A model generated the notes under the pieces. It did no database searches. It saw only the letters and a program-made list of their open reading frames with translations, and had not been told where the DNA came from. The translations under genes were made by a program, and so were the position numbers. 64,000 nt of DNA from Combretum micranthum (lineage: Eukaryota > Streptophyta > Magnoliopsida > Myrtales > Combretaceae), in assembly GCA_024138025.1 (NCBI GenBank), contig JAMXBD010000066.1:558001-622000 (forward strand). The letters are read 5' to 3'. Shown piece by piece: positions 11,685 through 23,187 of this stretch (position 1 is its first letter; each line of letters starts with the position of its first letter).

Positions 11685-13782
11685 CGAAAGGGAAAAATGT
11701 TGATTGAGTTTACTGCATTTGGAGGACGTCCAATAACACCAGACCAATCCTTAAAATTAGCATATGAGATAGGGAAGGCTTATGGGGACTTGTTACCTCT
11801 TTATGGTGAAGATTGGAGAAAGTTATCTAAGGTAGACAAACAACGAGCTTGGGAGAGAGTTAAGGTAAATACGGTTTAAACTTTATTTTCATATTACTTA
11901 AATGATGACAAATTTGCTTCAGCCAACACATGGATGGGGGGTCTCCTTAGAAATCATCGTAGTAAAACTAAGAAGAGATGGTTAAAGATTGGTAATGCAG
12001 CAAGACCTAAAGGATCAAATGATGATGATTGGAAGAATATGATAGAACAATGGACGAAAGTGATTGAAGAAGAGAGGGTAATTTCCCAATCCAACCAACC
12101 ATCCAACAAGGTAAATTTGACATACAAATGTTTCTTAGGATTTTAGTTAATAATTTCATAAATATGTAATCATTTTGGGTGAGTAGAGGACGAAATTGAT
12201 GATTGGGAGAGATGCATACAGCCGTGTGAAGTACTTGCATAGGTCTGGCTCTTGATCATTTGAGAGTAGAAGGAATGAGCATATAAGTAGCTACTCAATT
12301 ACTTTCTTACATGTAATGGTAATATCAATCAAGTGTTTAACATTTTCCATACATATTTATGTACATAGATTAATAAAAATCGTCAACTACCCAATGCTAT
12401 CAAGTTCTTTAAGCTAACTCGCTATTGTGAACCGAGGCCCGATGGTATTGGTGGTTGGGCTTCGCAACAAGCTACTGAAGATTATGTAAGTTTTTAGCTT
12501 AACTTTTATTTTAAACATGTTATGAAATAAGCAACATGATGTGGATGTTATGTTTCGGTTGTTCATAATGCAGGAGAAGATGGTGAAAAAATATGAGGAA
12601 TCCCAGTCTTCTAACAAGCCAGAGACTCCGGAGGAGATTGTTGATAGACTTATGAATGTAAGTAGTAGATCCGACTACCATCCTGGAAGAGGATATGGAC
12701 CACCATCTATTGGGAAATCATCACGGAGACAGAGTGAAATAGATGAATTGAAGGCTACATTGCAAGAGGAAAGAAGCTTACGTCAGCAACAAATGCAACA
12801 GGTAATCAAACTTTATGGTCCATTTAATGTTGATTTTAAGAAATTAAGCTTGTCTAACTATTTAATTTCTACTTATTTTTAATTTTATCTTTTTCATTTC
12901 AACATTTGATTTGTGTAAGCGAAATCATTATTTGCTGTTTATTAGATTCAAAGAATTAAAGAACAATATAAGAAGATTTAAGTGAACCCCCCATTAGGTT
13001 GTTTCTTCATGCATTCTTATATAAATGTATGCTTTTTTAACCCCTCATGAATTATGATTCATTTTGATGAACGCCATAATGTAATCCTGGAAGTTCGCTA
13101 ATAGGATATAAGCTGGAAGTAGAAAATTCTGCTTTGTCCTTTGACTATTGCTATTTTATTTATTGTGTTCTTAATGTATAATAGTAGATGAAGTATGGAG
13201 CTGTTTTTCCTTCTTTTTTGTGAAGTACAGAATTCAAATATTGTAGAATTTAGTGTAGTGTGGGTTTCTGTGGTAGAGTAAGGCGAATGACCTCTGTTGT
13301 GTATTGTTTAAGCTCTATTTGAGTTGTATATAAGTGTAACTGTTTGTGCATGTGGGGGTTTGAAAAGGAAAAGGACATGGCAGAGTACAGAAACATGAGT
13401 CTAACTCATGACTTGGTATATTGTGCCTGAACATGAAATTATGAACCCAACTCACCACTATTATTAAGATACATAAGAAATCATGAGATAGACTCACAAT
13501 TCTTCCTCCTATTTCTAATTTTGGTATTTCTGAAGTTATTTTCCAAAAGTGCAGATTTTTGGAATTCCCTTTTCTTTTTTCCCCTTCTCATTTCTTGTAA
13601 TCTCATCAATTTAATAACCGAATATATTGATGATGAAAATAGAAAGGAAAAAAATAAAGAAAACTCATCTTTTCATATCTTTGTTTTCCATTATATATCA
13701 CCATTCTCAAATGGCCACCGACAAATAGCAGATATTCAATTCATAGACTTAAAAAGATAATATATTGTTGGATTTTAGGTAA

Positions 13783-14024
13783 CTAAAAGTATCATAGCAC
13801 TGAAGCTTGGGAGACTTCATGCTAGTTGTCGTTTTTCACGTGAAGCATTTGTAGAGTTGGTCAATTTAAAGTTCCTGCAATTGCAAGGGGCTAACTTAGA
13901 GGGAGACTTTCATAATGTTTTCCAGGAGTTGAGATGGTTATCTTGGGATGATTGTCCTCTAGGAATTAAAGCAACCTGCTTAAGTTTCAAAAGCTTAACT
14001 GTTCTTAAGTGTCAAGGAAAATAA
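13783..14024 (+). pseudogene. Captured TIR-NBS-LRR resistance-gene LRR fragment
   Basis: An open stretch reads IALKLGRLHASCRFSREAF, then VELVNLKFLQLQGANLEGDF, then ELRWLSWDDCPLGIKATCL and FKSLTVLKCQGK before TAA at 14022-14024. This order (AF..L..L+.LQL....LEGDF....ELRWL.W..CPL, then L.VL) is the start of the leucine-rich-repeat region of TIR-NBS-LRR immune receptors as I know the family. No TIR, NB-ARC or further LRR sequence flanks it. A TTTTAG acceptor lies just before (about 13774-13779). It sits in the intron between the coil exon (12574-12801) and the Gln-rich block (about 14788) of the TnpA-like gene, in the same orientation. It is a captured host-gene fragment and has no start codon of its own. 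Confidence 0.75.
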
Positions 14025-15419
14025 CCAATGATTGAGCTGCAAGTAGCTAACAGCATAGAGGCAACAGCCCTTTGGATTGTTATGTTTCAAATGAGAACAA
14101 AACTTTAAAATTGAGCAAAGAGCCTTTTAGGGTTTTTTTTTTTCATTTTTTTTATGATGTGTAACAATTCAAATATCCCTTTTGATTCATAATGGCAACA
14201 GATGTCAAGAATATAATTAAATGCTATCCTATCATAATGTGATGTAATGATCTTAGTTTTTTCCCAGTACATAAAATCTGGTCCATGCACAAACCCCATC
14301 CCAAAAAGGAAAATGATGGAAGGGTATTTAGTTTACTCTATAATATATTACTTAACTTGATTAAATGGAAAAGAAAAGAGAGTTCATGCTCAAGTATCCA
14401 CATTTCATGTCAATTCTCATGCCTACTAACCTATATGTATTTGTATAAAGGTGTATCTCAAGATGTTCATATGTGAAGTCTTCCTTCCAATAGGAGGCTT
14501 GTTCTTTATTATTATGCTTGGTTCTTTTTCATGACAATATTTGTATCACAACCTAAGGTTATTAAATTTATATAGGTTGCAAGCTTTAGAGTTGTGTTGA
14601 TGGTGGAATCAATTTTCGTCTCTCGGAATGATTTCTTTTATTTACATGTATCTTTGACAAAAATTTTGCAAATTTGTGGTAGTCAACACATATATGGAGA
14701 ATTCTAATCACACGGATTGGAAGTGTAATGGTTGAGTTTTTCTATTGCTATTTTCTTGAATTGACTTTGCTATTCAATGGTGTTTCCAGCTTACTCAATT
14801 AACTCAACTTGTACAACAACTTGTCTCAAGTTTTCCTAGTAGTTCAAGTTAGGTGTCATTAATCTTTTCTTATAATCTCGTTTATGATTTTTTTTAATCA
14901 TTCAGTAATTATATTTATATATTGTGTGACAGCAAATCCAAATCAAGTAGATCCTTCATCAAGTGCACGAGATCCTTCACCAAATCCATCAAACAGTGAT
15001 GATAGTGAGGAAGGAAATTAAAGGCTCTGTTTTGTCTTTTTGTTTTTTGTTTTTTTGTCGGTTGAACTAATTGAAATGAATAGAGTCAAATGTGGTGAAG
15101 TGTACACATGCTCATTTTTTATATATTTTGGAGCTTGTTCATATGTTTCTTTAAAGGACACTAAACAAATTCAATGTTGTCTTCTTTCTTTATTATGATT
15201 AAGGATGGTCTTGGTGATCTTTAAGGTTTATCTATGTTATTGGAATCTTATTATATATCCAAGGCATTGTCATAAATAAATTACATGTGTAGAAGCTATA
15301 ATACAACTATGAATTATATTATTATCGAACAGGTTTTATATGACTAATTGTGCATATAATGCGCAATAAGCAGGTATATTTTGGCACATCAAATTGAGCT
15401 AAATCGGAATGCTCATCCC

Positions 15420-15990
15420 TTCTCAAATGGAATAGCCATGTGTAAACAATGCTGATTTAAATAAATAGCTATGTTTGAAAATTACAATCTTGAATGAATA
15501 TCTGTGTAGACATCGCTAATATATTTGATTAGCCACGTTTAAACCAAAGGAAATAGGAGAATTGCCATGTTTACACATCGTGGCTTTATTCTAATAACTA
15601 TATTTCAACCTATATAAGGCCACGTCTAAACATTGTCAATTCAGTAATTTACCCACATGTAAACATCGCTAATAAAAATATTTAGTCATGGGTAAACGTC
15701 GCTGATCCTAAATTTTACTACCTATTTTTTTGGCGGGATATGAATTAATTACATTTAACCACGTATAAGTGTGACCAATACATGACAATAGGCCATGTGT
15801 AAACGTTGCCTAATGAAGGCCTTTTGGCGCCTAAATTTGTACTGGCGACATTTCAATTTTTTACGTAACCTGTTTAATCTGCGACGCACCTATTGCGACG
15901 TCTATAGGCCATGTATATTAAACGTGACTATAAATTTTTTGTCACGTTTAATTCATGTTTAGCTACATTTATTAAACGTGTTCAAAGACT
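15420..15990. repeat. Sub-terminal repeats of CACTA 1
   Basis: A short motif of the form GCCATGTGTAAACATCGCT recurs many times in direct and inverted versions (for example near 15434, 15500, 15532, 15563, 15620, 15655, 15688 and 15790). Sub-terminal arrays of short repeats are the binding sites of TnpA-type proteins in CACTA elements. This supports an element end at about 16006. The array is not CRISPR-like, since spacing and unit length vary. Confidence 0.75.
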
Positions 15991-16007
15991 CATTTTTTTT
16001 GTAGTAG

Positions 16008-16760
16008 GTTAAAAATATCATATTTTCAAGTTGGTAACTTTGTTGTATTATGGTAGTTTCATCTTAATCTAGCAAGTGGTAGAATTGTCACATTTGGTAA
16101 GTTAATTAAAAAATCATATTTTTCAAGTTGATAATTTTGTCGAATTATGGTAGTTTCATCTTAATCTGGTAAGTGATAGATTTATTATATTGTGGTAGAA
16201 TTATCATATCCAGGTATGTTAATTAAAAAAATCATATTTTTCAAGATGGTAAGTTTGTCGGATTATAGTAGTTTCATCTTAATCTAGAAGGTGATAGAAT
16301 TATTGTATCATGGTAGAATTATCGTATCCAGGCAAGTTAATTAAAAAAAATCATATTTTCAAGATGGTAAGTTTATCCGATTATAGTAGTTTCGTCTTAA
16401 TTAGGTAGGTGGTAGAATTGTATTATCCTAGTAGGTTAATTTTACTTTATATTTTCAATATGGTAAGTTTGTCGAATTATGGAAGTTTCGTCTTAATCTA
16501 GTATGTGATAAAATTATTGTATTATGGCAAAATTATTGTTTTTTGATAGGTTAATTTTACATCTTTTTTTAAGATAGTAAGTTTGTTGGATTATGATAGT
16601 TTTATCTTAAGCTAGTAAATGGCAAAATTATCATATCATGGTAGATTAATTAACAAAAAAACATATTTTCAAAATGGTAAGTTGTCAGATTATGATAATT
16701 CCATCTTAATATGATAGAATTGTTTTATCGTAGTAGAATTATCGTATTATGCTATGTTTC
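16008..16760. repeat. Degenerate minisatellite, seven units of about 96-118 bp
   Basis: Each unit holds a core like CAAGATGGTAAGTTTGTCGG, then ATTATGGTAGTTTCATCTTA, then a GTGATAGAATTATTGTAT-like tail and GGTTAATTAAAAAAATCAT. Cores fall near 16028, 16126, 16243, 16361, 16457, 16570 and 16669. The array starts right where the CACTA 1 end falls. No coding potential is seen. Confidence 0.85.
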
Positions 16761-16879
16761 TCAAAATGTGAAAACTTTATTTCAAATTTATACATATTGA
16801 TTTTGTTCTATGTTGGTAGTTTTTTTATGATGACAGTAACTCTGTACCGGTTTTGTATTGATTTACCCAATCATAACCT

Positions 16880-17351
16880 AAAATTAGGATGCAAATACGA
16901 AACTTAAGCCAAGTTTTTCCCATTATCGCCATGTTAATGCTGCTAAGTCCTTATTTCAATTTAGCGTAAGCCACCGTACATTAGCAGGTTATACGTATCT
17001 TTCATGTGTACTTACAACACAAGAGTCATTAATTTAGACTCATAAAACTACAAGAACCATAACAATAATGACGATTAAAATGAATGCTCTTGCCATCTTT
17101 CCCAATTAAAATGAATGCTTTTCCCAACTTTCGCATATAAAGTTTAAATGAACTTATATCATAATCATAAACCACTGCACGTTAAACACATGTCCTCAAC
17201 AGGCTTAACAAGTGGAATTGGTATATTATGGTACCCCCACATTAATGCTGCCTTATTTCAATTTAGGATAAGCTACCCCACAATTACCAGGTTATAAATA
17301 CATCAAAGGGGAAGTGACAGGATTTCATTCATAAAATACATCAAATCAAAG
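16880..17351 (+). promoter_or_regulatory. Promoter region of cysteine-rich peptide gene A, locally duplicated
   Basis: A block with TTAATGCTGC..CCTTATTTCAATTTAG, then AGC..GGTTATA, occurs at about 16933-17000 and again at about 17243-17298. The second copy ends in the TATA-like GGTTATAAATAC at about 17290-17301, some 55 bases before the ATG. The first copy and its downstream DNA match the region ahead of gene B (about 34080-34320). This block is therefore the ancestral promoter of the gene pair. The transcription start is inferred, not seen. Confidence 0.55.
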
Positions 17352-17938
17352 ATGGCAAAAGCAAAAGCATTCATTTTTATTGCAGTTGCTATGGTACTTG
17401 TAGCTTGTAAATCACTTTATTCACCACTTTTGACTGTTTTGTTATGTACAGATTGACGAGAGACTGACGCCAAGAAAGGTAATGATCATATTATTATTGT
17501 TCATCTCATTGCAGGTACTCTATCACTACACTCATGCCAAACAGATGAAGAGTGCTTGAAGTACTGTCAATCTGTTATGGTTTGGCTGGCAATTGCCTTA
17601 GACATAAACGCTATTGACAAGCCAATACAACAATTTTAATGTTATATGACAATTTAATTAGGACACAATAAAATAATAAGTAGCATTACATGTGTTTATG
17701 GGACACAATTATTTATAAGTCACCAATTTCCACTTAATGGGACACAAATAAAAAATAATAATATTTAATTTTCCCTCTTTCTTTATTCTTATTTCCCTCC
17801 ATATTCCATACTCCTACTTTTCCGTTCATGATACTCCTGATGCATATCCCTTTTCCTCCTCGATAACTCATAGACTTTGTTCATCAATATCTCTCTTCCC
17901 CCTTTTATCATTATAACTGAATAAGCTTTCATGGTGAG

Positions 17939-18063
17939 TCTCTCTCTCTCTCTCTGTGCATTGACTAGTGTCCTCATACATTTTGTTTTTCCCCCATCGT
18001 GTTCATCCCTAGGTTGCTGCATGTATTCTCTTGAGGAGCAATTGGGTCTCTCTCTCTCTCTCT
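17939..18063. repeat. (CT)n microsatellites in CACTA 2
   Basis: Two CT runs lie at about 17939-17955 and 18044-18063. They create a false minus-strand open frame rich in Arg-Glu (17789-18085), which is not a gene. Confidence 0.85.
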
Positions 18064-19793
18064 CATTAACATGTTTTCTTATCACTTTTCACTAACCTCT
18101 TTTCTTTTCGTCCCATTTTCTTTAATTTGATATATGAATTTATGGCAGATGGTTTGTAGTTTGGTTGATCCACACAATCTACATCTTGTTGGGTTTGCTA
18201 CTGGTATGTAAAAGAAAACCCTTTTTTATTTTTGTGTTTCCATGGTTTTTTTTTTTTTTTTTGGCTACAAAGATTGTTTTAAATTTAGGATTTATGGATC
18301 TTTATATAATTGTGTGGTTGGAGAAGCTTTAGGAATTTTTTATTTTTGGGTATCAATTTGAGGAATATCGGTTTTATTTTATCAATGAAGTAACTCTGCT
18401 CTCTTATACTTCTCGTAAAGTTTTAATTTCTATTGCTACTGCTAGATTAAAAAATGGACCATGAACGTGAAATAGTAATGATTTTAGGTTTTTGAATTTC
18501 ATCCTTTCATCTTGTTTCAAGCTATAAAAGGATAAGTTGAGATGCATTCATCAGTTAGTGAAGTAAAGCATTATAATTTGCTTTAGAATTCCTTTAAATC
18601 AAATTATTGATAATAATTTCTTATACTTATTAAGATTCAAAAGTGGGTCCAACCAAATGTGAAAGCAAGAAAAAGATTGCTCCGAATCGTTATATGGGGT
18701 ATTACTTTTTATTTGGCCTTTTGTATTTGTGTTCATGAACAAAACATTAGCAAGTCATAATCAATCAAACAACGTTGGCAGCATCCTTGGCCAGCATTGT
18801 TATGCACACAGCTTATTTCATCTTGTTAGGTAGAAACCAATAAGAAATTAGATTTCTGGGAATATGTCTCTTTTGCCAACATAAGCACTTGAGCACACAT
18901 TTAACAACTCTTCCATTGTTTCATCATGGTCTTGGAGTGGTAAGAGGATTTGAAAGTATCTATAATGTGAGCTATTGGATTTATAAAGGGTGATTAGATC
19001 TAGATAGCCAATTTTGTTATAAACCATTAAAAATAAAAATAAATTTCATTCAATGAATCATTGGATTTCCATTGTATCTTTAATTTAGGATGATGTCGTA
19101 ACAGCTAATGATGTAGAAGCATCAACGGTTATTAGGATAGATAAGACTTCATATATCTAGAGAGTTGAAAAGTAAGGATAGAGCAAAAGTCAATTTCTTA
19201 ACATTGCATTTCTCTCTTATGCAAAAATTGACAAAAATGGTGTAAGAGAAGAGTTCTTCAAAATAGTAAAAACTAAAAAGCAAAGCTTATGTTCAAAGGG
19301 GAGCTACATCAAACACTTGATCACAGATTTCCTGCTCACCATCACATCCTAGACTCTAACATTTCATTGGATAATTCTAATTAATCTTCGCTCACCTAGA
19401 CTCAATTTGCTGGCTCAATCATAATCAGGTACTTCCTTTCTTTGATTTTCATGGTTTGTTTATTTATTTATTATTTTTTTTTTCTAAATTTGTTGTGGAT
19501 GGAATAATAGCGGGATTAAGGAGAACAAGAATGTGATTTCACTATGATTTTAATTTGCAATCATGTTAATATAAGAAGTTGGCTATTAGAACAATTTTGT
19601 TTGGAGAAACGTGATAGAAAATTTGACATTGAATAATCAATATTATTTGAAGGTGTTCACTTATAAGAATAGTTGTTGTTATTGTTCTGTTGTTTTTCTT
19701 TTTATTGTGAGAAGCGATTTAATCTATAGTTCTAGAATTGCCGTTGACTAAAATTTGCAGTTGTTGCAGAATTTTTCGATAATAACTGCCCTA
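18064..19793. other. Non-coding left half of CACTA 2
   Basis: No conserved coding block was recognised. It probably holds the 5' leader and introns of the TnpA-like gene; a short frame near 18149 (MVCSLVDPHNLHLVGFATG) could be an early exon but has no support beyond being open. Confidence 0.4.
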
Positions 19794-21562
19794 TCTGGAT
19801 GAATTAGAGAAAGCACCAAAAGATACAAGAGTGAAAGATGATCAGTGGAAATCTCTCATTCGATATTGGTTAAAAAAAAGACAATGATATGACTATTTAT
19901 TATTAGTCTTGCACCAGTTTTTTCTCTTTTATATATTATGATTATTAATATAATAACATTTAAATAATTGTAGGAAATGAGTGCTCGTAATAAGAAGAAT
20001 AGAGCTCAACAAAAAATAATTCATTATAAGGGTAAAATAGGCTTTGCAATTGTGAGGAAGCAACTCATAAGTAATATGATTATTTGAGTCATATAACATG
20101 ACTTTTTTTTACCACCTTTAGTATTGTGATTTTTTATGGTACTTTTATAGTAATATGATTTAAGCTATTTGTTTTCTACAGAAAGAAAGACTAGGTCGTT
20201 CTCTAACGCGTTTTGAGATGTTTAAAGCTTGTTATACAAAAGCAAATGGTGCTCCTATAAATGAAGCTGCAGGGGAAGCAATTGTATGTTATATAATGTA
20301 CATAATATGCAATGACTTTTTTTCTTTATATGTGATTATGTACTTTTTCTAACTATCCATTATTATATAATAGTATAAGATGATGGTCATAATTAATGAT
20401 GCACTTGCAGAAAATGAAAAGGATATTGAAAAAGATGCCTACTCAAAGGTTATGGGGAAAGATAAATATAGTTGTTCACGTTTATATGGTTTGAAACATT
20501 AATATTGCTGATGTTAAAGGTGTAATACCTAGTCGAGCTGCAAGCTACAGGATTGCTATGCAAGAAAAATGCAAAGTTACGTTGCTAGAACAACGAGTTG
20601 ACGAAGGAAAAAGCAAAGTTGCACTACTAGAACAACGGGTTGACCAATTAACAGCTCTTATCATGCAAGGTGACAACTCAAGTGGTCAATCATCATTAAC
20701 TGCAAACTCGCCATCTCCAAATTCTATACCAACTGTTGGTGAAAGGTCCTCTATGCCTTCCATCGAGCATCATATTCCAAACTTTAATTCTATACCTAGG
20801 CCTCTTAAGGTATGGATATTGCAATTATTTTGTTTTCTCAATTTTCTTCGCTTTGATGAGTATTTTCAAAATGTTAGAAAAATTTGATCCTTTGCTATTG
20901 TGTTGATATATTTAAATTTCTAGTGTATAGGAATACTTGTTTAGAACATGTTATTATTAGTGAAAAATGATGTGCAATGCTTAGTTTATCTGTTACTGCA
21001 AAATATTTGTCAAGTATTAATATGTTATTGGTAGAAAAGTAATATTCATCGATGCAATTATCTAGAAGATTATTTTGGATATATATATATATATATACAC
21101 ACACTCACAATGGTGCATTTTCAATCATTAGATTAGTGAGATCCACATAAAAGTGGTTGATCATGTTCATCTAAAGACTTAAATTGCTTGGCTCATAGAG
21201 AACTAGATATGAACTACAAAGGAATTTCACATTTACATCACTGTTTGAAGCCTTGTACTCGACATAACATGACAAAATTAATAACACACCAATAAGTTAT
21301 TTTGTCCTTTTGTATTATTTTGTAGATTGGAGATTCTGTTTTTTTAAAAGCCTTGTTCAATGAGGAAGAAAAAGTTGCTACTGGAACAATTATCAGTATG
21401 GACCCATCAACAATGGTAGGAGGAGAAGAATTGGGACTAAATTGGTATGCAATAAATGTTTGAATCCCTATAAAAAGAGATGAGCACTTGATAAGGCCCT
21501 ATAGCATCCTAAAGTTTATAGGAGATGCCCCCGGTGTAATCATTGCTTGGTCTTCAAATAGG
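19794..21562 (+). pseudogene. TnpA-like (Transposase_24) gene of CACTA 2
   Basis: Exon-like blocks in order are as follows. About 19794-19881 gives LDELEKAPKDTRVKDDQWK, then SLIRYWLKK. About 19979-20072 gives MSARNKKNRAQQKIIHYKG, then KIGFAIVRKQL. About 20183-20285 gives KERLGRSLTRFEMFKACYTK, then ANGAPINEAAGEA. 20408-20501 gives DAYSKVMGKDKYSCSRLYG. 20558-20810 is a coiled coil with twice-repeated LLEQRV. About 21325-21562 gives VATGTIISMDPSTMVGGEEL, then LIRPYSILKF-like residues. The order W..L..YW, then NR..Q....G, then R...R.E.FK.....NG, then YS.VMGKD, is that of Transposase_24. The stop after GLKH near 20502 and the TGA at 21460 break or end the frame. Confidence 0.8.
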
Positions 21563-22637
21563 GTACTTTCAATTAATTAGATTTCTTTTGATGCATATTA
21601 AATTATTGTAATTGTGTATATTTACATAAACTCATTATTTGTAGGTTTCATTGAATGAAGAAAAAGACTAAAGCAAAATCTTATTTGAAGATTGTTTAGG
21701 TAGATTTAAAATATGTGGATTTTATCTTGGTTAACTGTATATAACAAGCATCATTTTGTTTGTACTAGTGCTTAGGTTTTGCTTTTTATGGACAACTTAT
21801 GATATTGTTATGATGTACTCGAATCAAATTACTCGTACATAATGCTTTGTATGAGAATCAGTGTTGATATTCTTTTATTTTGTGAATCATTTAATTATAT
21901 TTTAATTTTTATGCGATCATATATTGAATAAATACTATATGATTTCAAATGTCTTTTAATTTAATCAATTCTGATTAAAAATGCAAATGATGTTTAAAGG
22001 GAAAAAAAACACGTATAGATATGATTGACCATTAGGACACAAAAAGTTGTCTTAATAATTAATTGCAAGTCAATATGTTTCACTATTAGGACACAATCTA
22101 GCATTGATAAAATTAATATAGTGGTAATTTGTTGTGTCCTAATAGGACACAAAGGCACGTCAAAATATGTCATATAAAGAATGGATCAAAATATTTTGCA
22201 ACACATATATGTGTCCCTATAAATCACATAGAGGCGAAATATTGTATCATGATAATATTTTGGGACACAATTTATTGTCTTAATATTATCTATAATAACA
22301 ATCGAATAAAATAAAGAGACACAATTTGTTATTGTATTATCATACTTATTAGGACCCTTTATTCCAACTCAATAAGTGCTAATATATTGGGACACATATC
22401 ATGTCACATTAATCTATTGCCAAGGCTACTTACGGGACACGAATATTGCGGGTCCTAAAAGGTTTTGTGTCCTCAAAACACTTCTATAAGGCACGATATG
22501 CTGTCCTAATAGCTCAAATTTGTTGTAGTAATAATGTTCCTGAACGTGTTAAGGGTGATGACGATTGCCAAAATATACACACTAAGCCCCAAACTACGGA
22601 CCCAATAAGTTTTAAGAATGTGTGGTCAGAGATATGA

Positions 22638-23187
22638 TATGTGTATTATTTCTTATTTATAAGTAAGTTATAAAATATACTTGGACTCTCAATCCTACTA
22701 ACTAAGGACGAAGAACTCAAAAACCAAACATTCTTATTTCTCCCCGCCTTGCGTCATTCGAACTAAGTAATCTGGATACATGCTGGCTTCTTTTCTCGGT
22801 ACTTTTATAAAGTTTGTTTAGTTAAACATGCGGCTTAACTTTAAGTCCATGGCATGCCTTTCAATTCTACTTAATTGCAGCCATTGATTGTCCAGTGCTG
22901 GTCACGTTCCTTTTCGCACTGAACTGTACCGTCCATTTTCTTCTACTAGCTCTCACTGTCAGATTTTCTGAACACACCACCATATATTCATTTATGATTT
23001 TAACGAGATTTTCACTAACTTATAAATTAAATAAGTATAGATGAAATCATACTTTGAAGTATGATAAATTAAGGTACATATATAGGATATAAATTATATA
23101 TACATGTTTATTCGGAAATCCTTGCATAGTTGGTAAAATATATTCGTCTATATACTAGAGTTATGTATAAACGTTACTTTGAAAGGT
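22638..23187. other. Spacer after gene A, no gene recognised
   Basis: AT-rich sequence without a recognisable coding block. It should include the 3' untranslated region of the disrupted peptide gene. Confidence 0.5.

Larger units (their letters stand above)
9103..15021 (+). pseudogene. TnpA-like (Plant_transposase / Transposase_24) gene of CACTA 1
   Basis: This is the accessory DNA-binding protein gene of CACTA elements. Exons with matching phase are 9103-9262 (start MAGGRRNIQRRGERAKRD), 9343-9435, 9838-9930, 11232-11324 and 11539-11864. The core follows: GEDWRKLSKVDKQRAWERVK in exon 5, then RSKTKKRWLKIG near 11950, FKLTRYCEPRPDGIGGWAS near 12400, and the coil-forming EKMVKKYEESQSSNKPETP to RSLRQQQMQQ at 12574-12801. 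A Gln-rich block (LTQLTQLVQQLVSSFP, about 14788) and the acidic end DDSEEGN then stop at 15021. The first five exons still splice in frame on paper. Joining the block near 11930 needs a frame change, so the gene is probably dead. It is possible that I have misplaced a splice site there. Confidence 0.75.
5224..16006 (+). mobile_element. CACTA (En/Spm) DNA transposon 1, decayed
   Basis: This is a cut-and-paste DNA transposon of the plant CACTA superfamily. It holds, in order, a TNP2-type transposase remnant (5224 to about 8926), a TnpA-like Transposase_24 gene (9103-15021), and a 3' sub-terminal region with many short repeats (about 15420-15990) that ends in TTTTTTTTGTAGTAG at 15993-16007, close to the canonical inverted CACTA end (..TTGTAGTG). 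The left terminus was not found, so the start given is the first transposase codon and not the element edge. Passengers inside include a captured resistance-gene LRR fragment (13783-14024) and a fold-back repeat (10642-10890). Frameshifts and stops in TNP2 show that it is not autonomous now. Confidence 0.85.
17623..22530 (+). mobile_element. CACTA (En/Spm) element 2, TnpA-only, inserted in gene A
   Basis: The left end reads CAATACAACAA (17623-17633) and the right end TTGTTGTAGTA (22520-22530). Both are one base away from an inverted pair CACTACAACAA / TTGTTGTAGTG. Near both ends a sub-terminal motif GGGACACAA (or its complement TTGTGTCC) is repeated: about 17660, 17700 and 17740 on the left and at least eight times in 22030-22510 on the right. 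It carries a TnpA-like gene only; no TNP2 transposase is present, so it depends on one in trans. No clear 3-bp target duplication remains (AGC against ATA). The host gene continues on each side. Confidence 0.8.
17352..22637 (+). pseudogene. Cysteine-rich secreted peptide gene A (defensin-like), split by CACTA 2
   Basis: Exon 1 (17352-17406) starts ATG and encodes a signal-peptide-like MAKAKAFIFIAVAMVLVA. An intron with GTAAAT..CAG borders (17407-17514) splits signal from mature peptide, as is common in plant defensin-like genes. Exon 2 begins at 17515 with SLHSCQTDEECLKYCQS. The CACTA 2 element enters at about 17623. The gene resumes at 22531, where NVPERVKGDDDCQNIHTKPQ, then SFKNVWSEI, ends in TGA at 22635-22637, matching the 3' half of gene B. 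Without the element the two halves align end to end with gene B. The fold is only inferred from Cys spacing, and I cannot name the exact subfamily. The gene is disrupted; read-through stops just inside the element at 17637. Confidence 0.65.

Noticed and set aside
15420..15990. Array of short repeats that could suggest CRISPR
   Set aside because: Units vary in length, spacing and direction, and lie at the end of a plant transposon; they are CACTA sub-terminal repeats.
17789..18085. 98-codon minus-strand frame rich in Arg and Glu
   Set aside because: Produced by the CT microsatellites within CACTA 2.
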